Positions 42,750 through 51,667 of a DNA stretch of 64,000 nucleotides are shown here, piece by piece; the stretch's first letter is position 1, and each line of letters starts with the position of its first letter. Position numbers and translations under genes: made by a program. The stretch spans positions 1 to 64,000 of the forward strand of contig CAJTWL010000011.1 in the NCBI GenBank assembly GCA_910579845.1. Reading direction: 5' to 3'. Source of the stretch: an uncultured Muribaculaceae bacterium. GTDB lineage: Bacteria > Bacteroidota > Bacteroidia > Bacteroidales > Muribaculaceae. The notes below the pieces were generated by a model that was not told the origin of the DNA, made no database searches, and was given only the letters and a program-made list of their open reading frames with translations.

Positions 42750-44624
42750 TCAGCGGGCTGAGGCGTGACCTTCGTAGTAGTTGATGAAGGCGTGGTTTAC
42801 AAGACGGTTGCCGCCGGGAGTAGGGTAGTCGCCGGTGAAGTACCAGTCGCCGGGATGTTCCGGAATGGCTTTGTGCATCTCCCCTGTTGTCTGGTATACA
42901 ATCTCGATCTCCGCGCGTATTCCCTCCGGTCTCAGCATCTCTGCGATTTTGGCTGAAATCTCTTCATCCGTGAATGAAGCGTATATCTCCTTGACATAAT
43001 TCCGGATCTCCTCTTTAGGCAGCGAATACTGCTCTTTACACTTGCGATAGACGTTATCGATGACATATCGCATTCTCCGCTCCTCAAGAAGCGCCATAGC
43101 GGCTTTAAATGCTATGAATTCGCCCATTCTCGACATGTCTATACCATAGCAGTCCGGGAAACGCACTTGTGGCGAACTGGACACTATGACAAGTTTACGT
43201 GGATGCAGACGGTCGAGAATACGGATGATTGACTGTTTCAGGGTGGTTCCGCGGACTATGCTGTCATCGATGACCACAAGGTTGTCACCAGGTCTTACAG
43301 AGCCGTAGGTTATGTCGTATACATGTGCGGCAAGGTCGTTTCTTGTGGCTCCCTCGGCAATGAATGTACGCAGTTTTATATCCTTTATAGCAACTTTCTC
43401 GCGACGGACTCTACGTCTCAGAATATGGGCGATATTGTCGTCGGTGAGATTGCCCGAAGCAGAAAGATGCTGGATGTCACGTATTTTGCTTTTGATAAGG
43501 TGATCCTCGATACCCTCGACCAATCCGTAGAATGCGACTTCGGCAGTGTTCGGTATAAAGCTGAATACAGTGTTGTCTATGTCGTGATCTATGGACTTAA
43601 GCACTTGCGGTACAAGGTAGTGCCCTAACGTTTTGCGCTCACGGTATATGTCGGCGTCTGAGCCGCGGGAGAAGTATATGCGTTCGAAACTGCATTTGCG
43701 GTTCTCCCCTTTCGGCAATATCCTGTCGAGTCTCACCGATCCGTCCCTGTCAACGACTATCGCGTCTCCGGGCTGCAGTTCCTTGACATCTGAGATGGAT
43801 AGATCGAAAGCAGTCTGTATAACAGGTCGTTCGCTTGCCACTACCACTATCTCATCGTTGCTATAGTAGAAAGCCGGTCTTATGCCGTTGGGATCGCGCA
43901 TGGCATACATATCACCGTTCCCGACAATACCGCAGATAACATATCCACCGTCCCATGTGGGCGCACAACGTTTCAGCATATTGGTGACATTCAGATCTCT
44001 GGCGATGGCGTTTGCGAGGTCAAGTCCTGTCAGTCCCTCTTTTTTATGAATCTCGAACAGGCGTTCGTTTTCGCGGTCGAGCGCATGTCCGAGCTGTTCG
44101 AGAAGGATGAATGTGTCGGCATATATGCGTGGATGCTGACCGGTTGCGGTTATGGAATTGAAGATCTCGTCAACGTTGGTCATGTTGAAGTTGCCGCAGA
44201 GCAACATATTTCGGGAACACCAGTTGTTTCGCCGCATAAACGGGTGAACATAGTTTATTCCCGAGCGTCCGGTGGTGCTGTATCTAAGATGTCCCATGTA
44301 TACCTCTCCGACAAAAGGGGTGAATTCCGGCTTCACACCCTCGAGTCGTGCGGTTTCCATCTGTTCGTGAGCGTTTGCGAATATTCGGGTAATTGCATCG
44401 GAACCTTGAGCGCGTTCCCGGAATATATATTCCTCGCCGGGGGGCATGTCCAATTTAACACATCCTATTCCTGCGGCTTCCTGACCCCGGTTGTGTTCCT
44501 TTTCCATGATCAGATAGAGTTTGTTCAGACCATAGAGATGGGTACCATACTTCTCCTTATAATAGGAGAGCGGTTTGAGGAGGCGAATCATGGCGATACC
44601 GCACTCGTGTTTTATCAGTTCCAT
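42750..44624 (-). CDS. purF: PurF-type amidophosphoribosyltransferase, long form
   Basis: PurF makes phosphoribosylamine from PRPP and glutamine, the first purine step. With the ATG at 44624 the protein starts MELIKHECGIA and has 624 residues. The Cys8-Gly-Ile is the N-terminal glutaminase nucleophile region. NRGQEAAGI and CGNFNMTN follow, and the PRPP loop VVIDDSIVRGTT is near 465. Canonical PurF is ~470-510 residues, so the C-terminal ~120 residues are extra; this long form occurs in Bacteroidota. An upstream start 18 codons earlier is less likely, since its leader includes the untranslated region. It is separate from the main purine operon and has its own promoter. Confidence 0.88.
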   Translation of the reverse strand: MELIKHECGIAMIRLLKPLSYYKEKYGTHLYGLNKLYLIMEKEHNRGQEAAGIGCVKLDMPPGEEYIFRERAQGSDAITRIFANAHEQMETARLEGVKPEFTPFVGEVYMGHLRYSTTGRSGINYVHPFMRRNNWCSRNMLLCGNFNMTNVDEIFNSITATGQHPRIYADTFILLEQLGHALDRENERLFEIHKKEGLTGLDLANAIARDLNVTNMLKRCAPTWDGGYVICGIVGNGDMYAMRDPNGIRPAFYYSNDEIVVVASERPVIQTAFDLSISDVKELQPGDAIVVDRDGSVRLDRILPKGENRKCSFERIYFSRGSDADIYRERKTLGHYLVPQVLKSIDHDIDNTVFSFIPNTAEVAFYGLVEGIEDHLIKSKIRDIQHLSASGNLTDDNIAHILRRRVRREKVAIKDIKLRTFIAEGATRNDLAAHVYDITYGSVRPGDNLVVIDDSIVRGTTLKQSIIRILDRLHPRKLVIVSSSPQVRFPDCYGIDMSRMGEFIAFKAAMALLEERRMRYVIDNVYRKCKEQYSLPKEEIRNYVKEIYASFTDEEISAKIAEMLRPEGIRAEIEIVYQTTGEMHKAIPEHPGDWYFTGDYPTPGGNRLVNHAFINYYEGHASAR

Positions 44625-44696
44625 AAAATATCTGTTAAATTTTTCTTGAAGTGTTGAGTTTCTTAAGGATTCCAACACAAACAGATTTTATGTTCA

Positions 44697-44728
44697 CAAA
44701 TTTACGCATTTTGCAGATACTGACCAAA
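44697..44728 (-). promoter_or_regulatory. purF promoter
   Basis: TTTG (44725-44728), 20 bp, then TAAATTTG (44697-44704) on the minus strand fits the Bacteroidota consensus exactly. The leader to the ATG at 44624 is about 65 nt. Confidence 0.72.
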
Positions 44729-44775
44729 ATTTTGTAAGGGCATAATTAAATGCCCAATGCGTAGTGCCCAATGAC

Positions 44776-44896
44776 TTTGCCGTTATTCGACGCTTGGGAG
44801 AGGAGTTTGTCTCAAACTCCTCTCCCAATACTTGGCTCTGTTATTTCGTGGCGGCTTGGGGACAAGCTGCCCTCCCAAAAGTCGGGTAACGGCAAA
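44776..44896. repeat. two-hairpin structured repeat, copy 2
   Basis: The outer stem TTTGCCGTTA (44776-44785) pairs perfectly with TAACGGCAAA (44887-44896). Inside are hairpin 1, TTGGGAGAGGAGTTTG with its exact complement around TCT, and hairpin 2, GGCGGCTTG/CAAGCTGCC around GGGA. It is the most perfect copy, lying upstream of purF and beyond its promoter. Confidence 0.9.
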
Positions 44897-44985
44897 CATA
44901 TTATGCATTTTAATTCTACATTGCGCATTACGCACTATATTTTGTTGTGTTCAAGAATTATCAGGCAACAGTATATCCGAGCATT

Positions 44986-45147
44986 TTATTGATCAATAAA
45001 CTCAATATAGAATGGAGTACTGACTTCCAATGCTGCAACATAAATCACCATTGAGGTTCCTTTTTTCGGCAGGTCTGCGAAACACATGGTTGCTGTTCCG
45101 TTTTCCTTATTTACAATTACAGAAGCGAAAGAATTCTTAAAGGGTGT
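44986..45147 (-). pseudogene. C-terminal remnant of an unrecognised gene
   Basis: A 53-codon frame without a start (TPFKNSFASVIVNKENG ... EVSTPFYIEFIDQ) ends in TAA. The composition looks like a beta-rich protein tail. A stop precedes it in frame. No family is recognised. Confidence 0.45.
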
Positions 45148-45515
45148 TTAATAATTAGTCGATTTACACCAATAAGTTAACAATAGCCAAATACACACAT
45201 ATTATTTATTATTAACAAATTTTAAATTATGTTTAAGCAACTTTATAATGGCAGTGCTTGCGTTATCTCTTCTCTTGCAGCGTAAGGTTGAAAAATTTGT
45301 GAAAGGTATCTCGGACGTTGAAATTTTTTTGATTCTGAGGGGCTTAAATTTATGTATTAATCAGTATAAGTGTTTGAAATATAAGTATGTGATAGATATT
45401 TGGGGCTTTAGGGTATTTTTTGCATTTAGATTTCTGCGGGGTAAAAAGATGCACTAATGCCGAATAATTGTCATGCAGTTTAAAATTTGGTTGATTTTTA
45501 TTATTTTTGTAGGTT
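45148..45515. other. AT-rich gap before ybeY
   Basis: No convincing gene is seen. A TATTTTTG -7-like box at 45502-45509 ends 6 bp before the ybeY ATG, which would give a leaderless message; no matching -33 TTTG was found. Confidence 0.4.
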
Positions 45516-45944
45516 ATGTGTACGAAGATAGATTTCATGACTGAGGGGGTTGATATGCCCGATCTTGATTTTGACAAAATCAGAAGTTGGATTGTGTCGG
45601 TCGCAGCCGATCATGGGTTCGAAGTCGCAAAACTCAACTATTGTTTCTGTGATGACCCTTATATTCTTGAAACAAATCTTAAATTTCTACAGCATGACTA
45701 TTTTACAGATATCATTACTTTCGATTACTCCAGAAAGAATGTGATATCAGGTGATATGGTTATTTCACTTGACACTGTCGCTACAAATGCGGAGTCTATC
45801 GGAGAGGCTTACAGGCGGGAACTTCTACGCGTGATCATACACGGCGTTCTGCATCTCTGTGGTATTGACGACAAAGGACCGGGTGAGCGTGAAATAATGG
45901 AGGCGGCTGAAAACAGTGCATTAAACATGCTTGTAGATAGGTAA
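45516..45944 (+). CDS. ybeY: endoribonuclease YbeY (rRNA maturation)
   Basis: YbeY is a metalloenzyme for 16S rRNA 3' maturation and ribosome quality control. The 142-residue protein contains the signature HGVLHLCGIDDKGPGEREIM near 106. Two His are kept, but the third metal ligand of the usual HGxLHLxGyDH motif is Asp, as seen in many Bacteroidota YbeY proteins. It is followed by mnmG after 11 bp, so the two are likely one operon. Confidence 0.93.
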   Translation: MCTKIDFMTEGVDMPDLDFDKIRSWIVSVAADHGFEVAKLNYCFCDDPYILETNLKFLQHDYFTDIITFDYSRKNVISGDMVISLDTVATNAESIGEAYRRELLRVIIHGVLHLCGIDDKGPGEREIMEAAENSALNMLVDR

Positions 45945-45955
45945 GTAATTGACAG

Positions 45956-47839
45956 ATGAATTTCGATTTTGACGTAATTGTTATAGGAGCCGGTCACGCC
46001 GGATGTGAGGCGGCTGTTGCCTCTGCCAAATTGGGTGCAAAGACTTTGTTGATCACCAAAGATATGAACAAGGTGGCTCAAATGAGTTGTAATCCGGCTA
46101 TCGGAGGTATCGCAAAAGGACAAATAGTCAGGGAGATAGATGCGTTAGGCGGTATGATGGGAATAATCGCTGACGCTACTGCCATCCAGTTTCGGATGCT
46201 TAATCGCTCCAAAGGTCCTGCAGTATGGAGTCCTCGTGTCCAGAGTGATCGCGCCAGGTATATTGATGCCTGGAGAAATATCCTTGACAGTGTTCAGGGG
46301 TTGTCTCTTTTTCAAGATACTGTGACATCGCTGCTTATAGAGAATATGGCGGTGCAGGGTGTGCGTACGGCTCTCGGTGTCGAATTCAGGTCAACACAGG
46401 TTATATTGACTGCCGGCACATTCCTGAACGGACTGATGCATTTCGGTCCTGTTCAGATTGAGGGTGGACGAATTTCGGAGGATTCCGCCAAAGGTCTGAC
46501 GGAGCAACTGCGCGGACTCGGATTTGTGACGGGAAGAATGAAAACCGGTACGCCGGCACGCATAGACGGACGCACGATAGACTTCTCTTTGTGTGAGGAA
46601 CAGACGGGAGATCTGGATGATTTCCATAAGTTTTCCTTTATGCCCGGCGTAAAGCGGGTACTTCGGAACCGCAGTTGCTGGATTGTCCATACTAATGCAG
46701 AGGTACACCGCATTCTCAATGACAACCTTGCGGACTCCCCTCTTTATAATGGCCAGATCAAAAGCATAGGTCCGCGTTATTGCCCGAGTATCGAGACCAA
46801 GATTGTAACATTTGCCGACAAGGAGTCGCATCAGCTTTTTCTTGAACCGGAAGGTGAGTCGACTCAGGAATATTATATCAACGGCTTCTCCAGTTCGCTG
46901 CCTTGGAAAGTACAGATGGATGCGCTTGCAAATGTCCCGGCATTGAGGGATGTGCAGTTCTATCGTCCGGGGTATGCTATAGAATATGACTTCTTTGACC
47001 CGAGGCAGTTGACTCATGACTTGCAGACACGTCTTGTTTCAGGACTTTATTTTGCCGGGCAGGTTAACGGTACGACAGGATATGAGGAAGCCGCGGCGCA
47101 AGGATTGATGGCAGGTATCAATGCCGCACGCAATGCCGGGAATCTTCCGCCTGTTGTTCTCGGACGTGAGCAGGCTTATATAGGTGTGCTTATAGATGAT
47201 CTCGTCACCAAAGGTGTTGATGAGCCGTACAGGATGTTTACCTCCCGTGCCGAATTCAGAATTCTGCTTCGTCAGGATGATGCGGATGTTCGTCTGACTC
47301 CACTCGGACATGAGATAGGTCTTGCTACAGATGAGAGGTATGAGGCGCTTTGTCGCAAACTCGAGCAAAGGGATAATCTGATAGCTTTCTGTGAGAGGTT
47401 TCTGGTAAAAGGTCTGCCCGGTACGAATGCATTCCTTGAAAAGTGCGGGACAACTCCTCTTGCATATTCGGTGAAACTCGTGGAGCTTATCAAACGTCCA
47501 CAGCTGACGATCGATCTGCTTGCATCAGAGATAAAGCCTTTGCTTATGCAGATTGAGAAGATAGAGGATGAGAGACGAGAAGAGATTGTCGAGGCTGCAG
47601 AAATCCTGATTAAATATGGAGGTTATATTCTGAGGGAACGGGAGCTTGCCGAGAAGCAACAGAGACTTGAATATGTCAAGATCCCGTCTTCAATGGATTT
47701 TGAATCCATAAATGCGTTAAGTACGGAAGCGCGCCAGAAGTTGACAGCCCAGCGTCCGGATACCATCGGTCAGGCTTCGCGTATTCCGGGAGTTTCACCG
47801 GCAGATATCAATGTGTTGCTGTTGCTGCTTCATAGATAA
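45956..47839 (+). CDS. mnmG: tRNA uridine-34 5-carboxymethylaminomethyl enzyme MnmG
   Basis: MnmG (GidA) with MnmE modifies the wobble uridine of several tRNAs. The 627-residue protein begins with the FAD motif FDVIVIGAGHAGCEAA, has CNPAIGGIAKG near 46 and the TGYEEAAAQGL segment near 380, and ends in the helical tRNA-binding domain. The length is standard. A parS-like palindrome follows 10 bp after its stop. Confidence 0.98.
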   Translation: MNFDFDVIVIGAGHAGCEAAVASAKLGAKTLLITKDMNKVAQMSCNPAIGGIAKGQIVREIDALGGMMGIIADATAIQFRMLNRSKGPAVWSPRVQSDRARYIDAWRNILDSVQGLSLFQDTVTSLLIENMAVQGVRTALGVEFRSTQVILTAGTFLNGLMHFGPVQIEGGRISEDSAKGLTEQLRGLGFVTGRMKTGTPARIDGRTIDFSLCEEQTGDLDDFHKFSFMPGVKRVLRNRSCWIVHTNAEVHRILNDNLADSPLYNGQIKSIGPRYCPSIETKIVTFADKESHQLFLEPEGESTQEYYINGFSSSLPWKVQMDALANVPALRDVQFYRPGYAIEYDFFDPRQLTHDLQTRLVSGLYFAGQVNGTTGYEEAAAQGLMAGINAARNAGNLPPVVLGREQAYIGVLIDDLVTKGVDEPYRMFTSRAEFRILLRQDDADVRLTPLGHEIGLATDERYEALCRKLEQRDNLIAFCERFLVKGLPGTNAFLEKCGTTPLAYSVKLVELIKRPQLTIDLLASEIKPLLMQIEKIEDERREEIVEAAEILIKYGGYILRERELAEKQQRLEYVKIPSSMDFESINALSTEARQKLTAQRPDTIGQASRIPGVSPADINVLLLLLHR

Positions 47840-47849
47840 GGATAAAGAT

Positions 47850-47865
47850 TGTTCCACGTGGAACA
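47850..47865. promoter_or_regulatory. parS-like ParB binding site
   Basis: TGTTCCACGTGGAACA is a perfect 16-bp palindrome that fits the bacterial parS consensus TGTTnCACGTGnAACA. It lies immediately after mnmG, a gene often found near chromosome origins. No other copy was found in the window. Confidence 0.85.
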
Positions 47866-47972
47866 ATTTAAACGGATAATATTGAGATTAAAGAAATTAT
47901 ATTAAGAGTTTATTTTTAAACAAGCTCTAAGTGGGTGATAAAATTAATGAATATACAAATATAAAAATAGAG

Positions 47973-48500
47973 ATGATGGAGATTGAAGAATTAAAGACGA
48001 TAATTCGGGATGTTCCGGATTTTCCGTCAAAGGGTATTCTTTTTAGAGACCTTACTACGATGATTAAAAATGGAGAGGCTCTGCATTTGACCGGCAAAGC
48101 ACTTGCGGATATTTATCGTGATAAAGGCGTGACAAAGATAGTGGGAATTGAATCGCGCGGTTTTATCGGTGGTTCTATAATGGCTTATGAACTCGGATGC
48201 GGTTTCGTTCCGGCACGTAAGCCGGGTAAATTACCCGCAGTTACCATAAAGAAGGCTTATGCCAAAGAGTATGGTGTCGATACAATCGAGATGCATAGTG
48301 ACGCTATATCGGAAGATGACGTGGTTGTGCTTCATGATGATCTGCTTGCCACCGGCGGTACCATGCGTGCCTGCTATGATCTGGTGAAGTCGATGAATCC
48401 GAAGAAAATATATATAAACTTTATTGTTGAGCTTACAGATCTTGATGGTCGCAAGAACCTGCCTGAAGATTGCGAAGTGACTTCGCTCCTGAAATATTGA
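47973..48500 (+). CDS. apt: adenine phosphoribosyltransferase
   Basis: Apt salvages adenine with PRPP to AMP. The ATG at 47973 (MMEIEELKTIIRDVPDFPSKGILFRDLT) gives 175 residues, the family norm. A GTG 14 codons upstream would add an unconserved, AT-rich extension. The PRPP loop VVVLHDDLLATGGTMRA is near 120. A TTTAAACAAG motif and a GTGATAAAATTAATGAA stretch resembling the TIR of the dispersed repeat lie just upstream. Confidence 0.94.
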   Translation: MMEIEELKTIIRDVPDFPSKGILFRDLTTMIKNGEALHLTGKALADIYRDKGVTKIVGIESRGFIGGSIMAYELGCGFVPARKPGKLPAVTIKKAYAKEYGVDTIEMHSDAISEDDVVVLHDDLLATGGTMRACYDLVKSMNPKKIYINFIVELTDLDGRKNLPEDCEVTSLLKY

Positions 48501-48575
48501 AATACGGACAGGCTCATATACCGGAGGCACATGATCATGTGCCTCCGTGTGTTTATTTGTTGACATTGTTGTTTT

Positions 48576-50501
48576 ATGGATATGGAGAAGGATAAGGAAA
48601 CAGAGCGTAATATATTGGCCGGTGTCGGTCGGGACATTGATGAGTTCGGTGGGTTTGAATTGGAGATCAAGCCTGACCGGACACCGCAGGATATTAGGGA
48701 TAACCGCCCCGGACAGCGTCTTCGTGAGAAGATACTTGGTCTTCCTGAATCACCGGGAGTGTATATGTATCTTGATAAGACCGGTAAAGTTATTTATGTA
48801 GGCAAGGCGAAACGTCTGAAACGCCGGGTGTCATCATATTTTAACCGCAGACATGATTCAGTGCGGACGAATCTGCTCGTGCGCAACATAGTGGATATGC
48901 GTTTTATCGTTGTCGCGACAGAGGAAGACGCGCTTCTGCTGGAGAATGCGATGATAAAGGAGTATCAACCCAGGTATAATGTCCTGCTGAAAGATGACAA
49001 GTCCTATCCATGGATAGTGGTGACCAAAGAGCTGTATCCACGTGTCTTTATGACCAGAGAGAAGGGTATTGATGCACGTTATTATGGTCCGTACAGTAAT
49101 CTGCAGTCGGCTAAAACGGTATTGCAGCTTATAAGGGAAGTCTATCCTTTGCGCAGCTGCAGACATGCACTTGATGAGAAAAGTATTGCCCGCAATAAAT
49201 ATTCGCTTTGTCTGGATTATCATATTCATAAATGTCTCGGACCCTGTCGTGGCTTGATAAGTCCGCATGGTTATGGCGAGTATATCGCAAGAGTGCGTCA
49301 GATCCTCAATGGTGAGACCGTAGAACTGGAGCGTTATCTCCGTGAGGAGATGAGCAGACTCAGTGAGCAATGGAAATTTGAGGAAGCGCAGGACGTAAAG
49401 GAGAAATATGAGGCGGTCAGGAGGTATAATGCGAAGAGTGTCATCGGAGATTCGGCGTCTTTAAGCACAGATATGTTTGCATATGTCGAGAACGGGGAAC
49501 GTGCGTTTGTCAACTTTATGCATCTTGCCAAAGGAGCTGTTACGCAGAGTCTGAATCTGGAGTTCCGTCTGCAGAAAACGGATGTTGCCAAAGAAGAGAT
49601 ACTTTCTCTTGCCATTGCGGAGATAATGCAGCGTTTCGATCGGGAATTCAATGAGGTGATTGTGCCGTTCTTGCCGGATGTGGAGTTCAGGAATGTTCAG
49701 TTTACGGTCCCTCAGAGGGGTGAGAAGCGGAAGGTGCTTGATATCGGTGTTAAGAATGCGACGCAATATATGAACGACCGGGAACGTCAGGCAGAGAAGA
49801 TGAATCCCGAGAGGGGAGTTGAGAAGCTTATGGCGCAGATGAAAAGTGATTTCAGATTAAACACGGAACCGAGACATATAGAGTGTTTTGACAACTCCAA
49901 TATACAGGGCACGAATCCTGTGGCGAGTTGCGTGGTATTCCGTAACGGCAAACCTGCAAGACGAGACTATCGTCACTTCAACATCAAGACTGTGGTCGGA
50001 GCGAATGATTTTGCTTCGATGAAGGAGGTTCTTCACCGCCGCTACACCAGAATGATGGCAGAGGGTGAATCCTTGCCTCAGCTTGTGGTTGTAGATGGAG
50101 GCAAAGGTCAGTTGAGTGCCGCGGTAGAGGCATTCGATGAGATGGGAATCCGTGGGGAGGTAGCTTTGGTCGGCATTGCCAAGCGACTTGAGGAGATCTA
50201 TTTTCCGGGGGATTCCCTGCCATTGTATATTGACAAGAAGTCGCAGAGTCTCAGAGTGATACAGGCGTTGCGAGATGAGGCGCACCGCTTTGGAATCACG
50301 CATCATCGTAATCGAAGATCCAAATCTCAGATTAATAGCGAGTTGGATTCTATAATGGGAATCGGTCCCAAAACCGCGGCAACATTGATGAAGGAATTCA
50401 AAAGCGTAAAGCGGATGCGTGAGGCAACGCTTGAGCAGCTTGAGGCGGCAATAGGTAAATCCAGAGCGGTGACAGTTTATGCCCATTTTCATCAAGGATA
50501 G
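48576..50501 (+). CDS. uvrC: excinuclease ABC subunit C
   Basis: UvrC makes both incisions in nucleotide excision repair. The 641-residue protein has a GIY-YIG domain (GVYMYLDKTGKVIYVGKAKRL near 57-80), a UVR motif near 250 (EEAQDVKEKYEAVRR), an RNase H-like C-terminal nuclease (IECFDNSNIQGTNPVAS near 425), and a helix-hairpin-helix end (IMGIGPKTAATLMKEF). The size is typical. Confidence 0.97.
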   Translation: MDMEKDKETERNILAGVGRDIDEFGGFELEIKPDRTPQDIRDNRPGQRLREKILGLPESPGVYMYLDKTGKVIYVGKAKRLKRRVSSYFNRRHDSVRTNLLVRNIVDMRFIVVATEEDALLLENAMIKEYQPRYNVLLKDDKSYPWIVVTKELYPRVFMTREKGIDARYYGPYSNLQSAKTVLQLIREVYPLRSCRHALDEKSIARNKYSLCLDYHIHKCLGPCRGLISPHGYGEYIARVRQILNGETVELERYLREEMSRLSEQWKFEEAQDVKEKYEAVRRYNAKSVIGDSASLSTDMFAYVENGERAFVNFMHLAKGAVTQSLNLEFRLQKTDVAKEEILSLAIAEIMQRFDREFNEVIVPFLPDVEFRNVQFTVPQRGEKRKVLDIGVKNATQYMNDRERQAEKMNPERGVEKLMAQMKSDFRLNTEPRHIECFDNSNIQGTNPVASCVVFRNGKPARRDYRHFNIKTVVGANDFASMKEVLHRRYTRMMAEGESLPQLVVVDGGKGQLSAAVEAFDEMGIRGEVALVGIAKRLEEIYFPGDSLPLYIDKKSQSLRVIQALRDEAHRFGITHHRNRRSKSQINSELDSIMGIGPKTAATLMKEFKSVKRMREATLEQLEAAIGKSRAVTVYAHFHQG

Positions 50502-50519
50502 GTTTTAGAAATTTGATAT

Positions 50520-50586
50520 AGGGTCCTTAGGGTCTTTAAGGTCTTTAAGGACCTTAAGGACTTTAAAGACTTTAAGAACCTTAGAG
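50520..50586. repeat. 9-bp-period repeat array, locus 2
   Basis: The longest array (about 67 bp) follows uvrC. It contains GGTCTTTAA twice, then GGACCTTAAGGACTTTA and relatives, so the left part is the near complement of the right and the array can fold on itself. Confidence 0.85.
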
Positions 50587-50674
50587 AATGCATAATTAAG
50601 GGGTTGTAGAGAACCAAGAGGCATATGTCGGGCGTTTTAGATAGAAAATTAATATATAAATACAAAATTAATAT

Positions 50675-51442
50675 ATGAATACTATGAAAAAGACGATTTC
50701 AAAAGGTAGTGCGATTGCATTGTGCGCGGTAATGATGCTTTCGGGTTGTACATCAATCAAGAATACATGGGATGGAATGACACAGGCAGGGCAGGGCGCT
50801 ACAGCCGGCGGAGGGATAGGTGCGGCTGTAGGCACAGGTGTCGGCGCATTGATCGGCGGCGGGAAAGGCGCATGGATCGGAGCCCTCGTAGGTGGCGCTT
50901 TAGGTGCCGGAACGGGTGCTTTGGTCGGTAATTCGATGGACAAGCAGAAGAAGGCGCTTGAGGAACAGCTTTCGCAGGTCAAGGCGCAGTCTGACCAGAA
51001 TTCACAGGCGATTGATGACATCAAGGTTCAGATGGTCAAGGATCGTAACGATCTGGATGCAATCAAGGTAGTGATGGGAAATTCAGTTCTGTTCCCTACA
51101 AATTCATATAAACTTTCCAGCGAGGCTGATGCCGCATTGAATTCTCTCGCTTTCAATCTTAAACAATTCCCGAATACGGATGTGACTGTAGTCGGCTATA
51201 CCGATAACACAGGTGCGGAATCCTATAATATGACATTGTCGGAGAATCGCGCGCAAAGCGTTGTAAACTATCTTGAGGCGCACGGCATCGCCGCCGGCAG
51301 GCTGAAAGCGATAGGTAAGGGAGAGGCGGATCCTGTAGCGTCTAATTCTACTGTTCAGGGACGGGCGGAGAACCGTCGAGTCGAGATCTATATCACTGCC
51401 GACAAACAGATGATACAGCAGGCAGAGCAGGGGAAGATTTAA
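50675..51442 (+). CDS. OmpA-family lipoprotein with glycine-zipper segment
   Basis: The 255-residue protein has a lipoprotein signal peptide ending LSGC (Cys27 with the first Met; a second Met at position 4 is also possible). A glycine-zipper-like segment near 42-85 (GGGIGAAVGTGVGALIGGG...) suggests membrane insertion. A short coiled coil follows, then an OmpA C-terminal peptidoglycan-binding domain at about 125-245, with the motif TDNTGAESYNMTLSENRAQSV and GRAENRRVEI. It probably anchors the outer membrane to peptidoglycan. Upstream is a tandem AAAATTAATATAT repeat. Confidence 0.92.
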   Translation: MNTMKKTISKGSAIALCAVMMLSGCTSIKNTWDGMTQAGQGATAGGGIGAAVGTGVGALIGGGKGAWIGALVGGALGAGTGALVGNSMDKQKKALEEQLSQVKAQSDQNSQAIDDIKVQMVKDRNDLDAIKVVMGNSVLFPTNSYKLSSEADAALNSLAFNLKQFPNTDVTVVGYTDNTGAESYNMTLSENRAQSVVNYLEAHGIAAGRLKAIGKGEADPVASNSTVQGRAENRRVEIYITADKQMIQQAEQGKI

Positions 51443-51474
51443 AAATGTAAAATGTAGAATGCATAATGCATAAT
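51443..51474. repeat. 32-bp AT-rich repeat, copy 1
   Basis: AAATGTAAAATGTAGAATGC continuing to ...GCATAAT is identical, in inverted orientation, to 55941-55972. It starts right at the OmpA gene stop. One extra GCATAAT unit follows it. Confidence 0.8.
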
Positions 51475-51529
51475 GCATAATTGAATGTGTAATGCGCAGT
51501 GCGTAATGAGGGTTTAAGGAATAAAAAAT

Positions 51530-51561
51530 TTGGGGTGAAGCGGTTCGCTCCAAGTTTTTTT
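51530..51561 (+). terminator. probable terminator after the OmpA gene
   Basis: TTGG...AGCG pairs with CGCTCCAA (with a bulge) and is followed by seven T's. A TAATTTTG -7-like box for the next gene lies just after (51564-51571). Confidence 0.5.
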
Positions 51562-51667
51562 CGTAATTTTGCAGCGAATAAGGTAAAAGATAAAGGTAGA
51601 ATTGGGATCTTGGTGATTGAAAGTTATTTAAGGTCATGAGTTCAGTTTCAAGAGAGGGATCCCGTTA

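Noticed and set aside
45248..45457. 69-codon frame before ybeY
   Set aside because: No family resemblance, odd composition, no ribosome site or promoter; likely chance in AT-rich DNA.
47931..47972. GTG start of apt 14 codons upstream
   Set aside because: The extra residues are AT-rich and unlike Apt N termini; the ATG at 47973 gives the normal length.
50520..50586. CRISPR array
   Set aside because: Units are only 9 bp with no spacers, and no cas genes are present.
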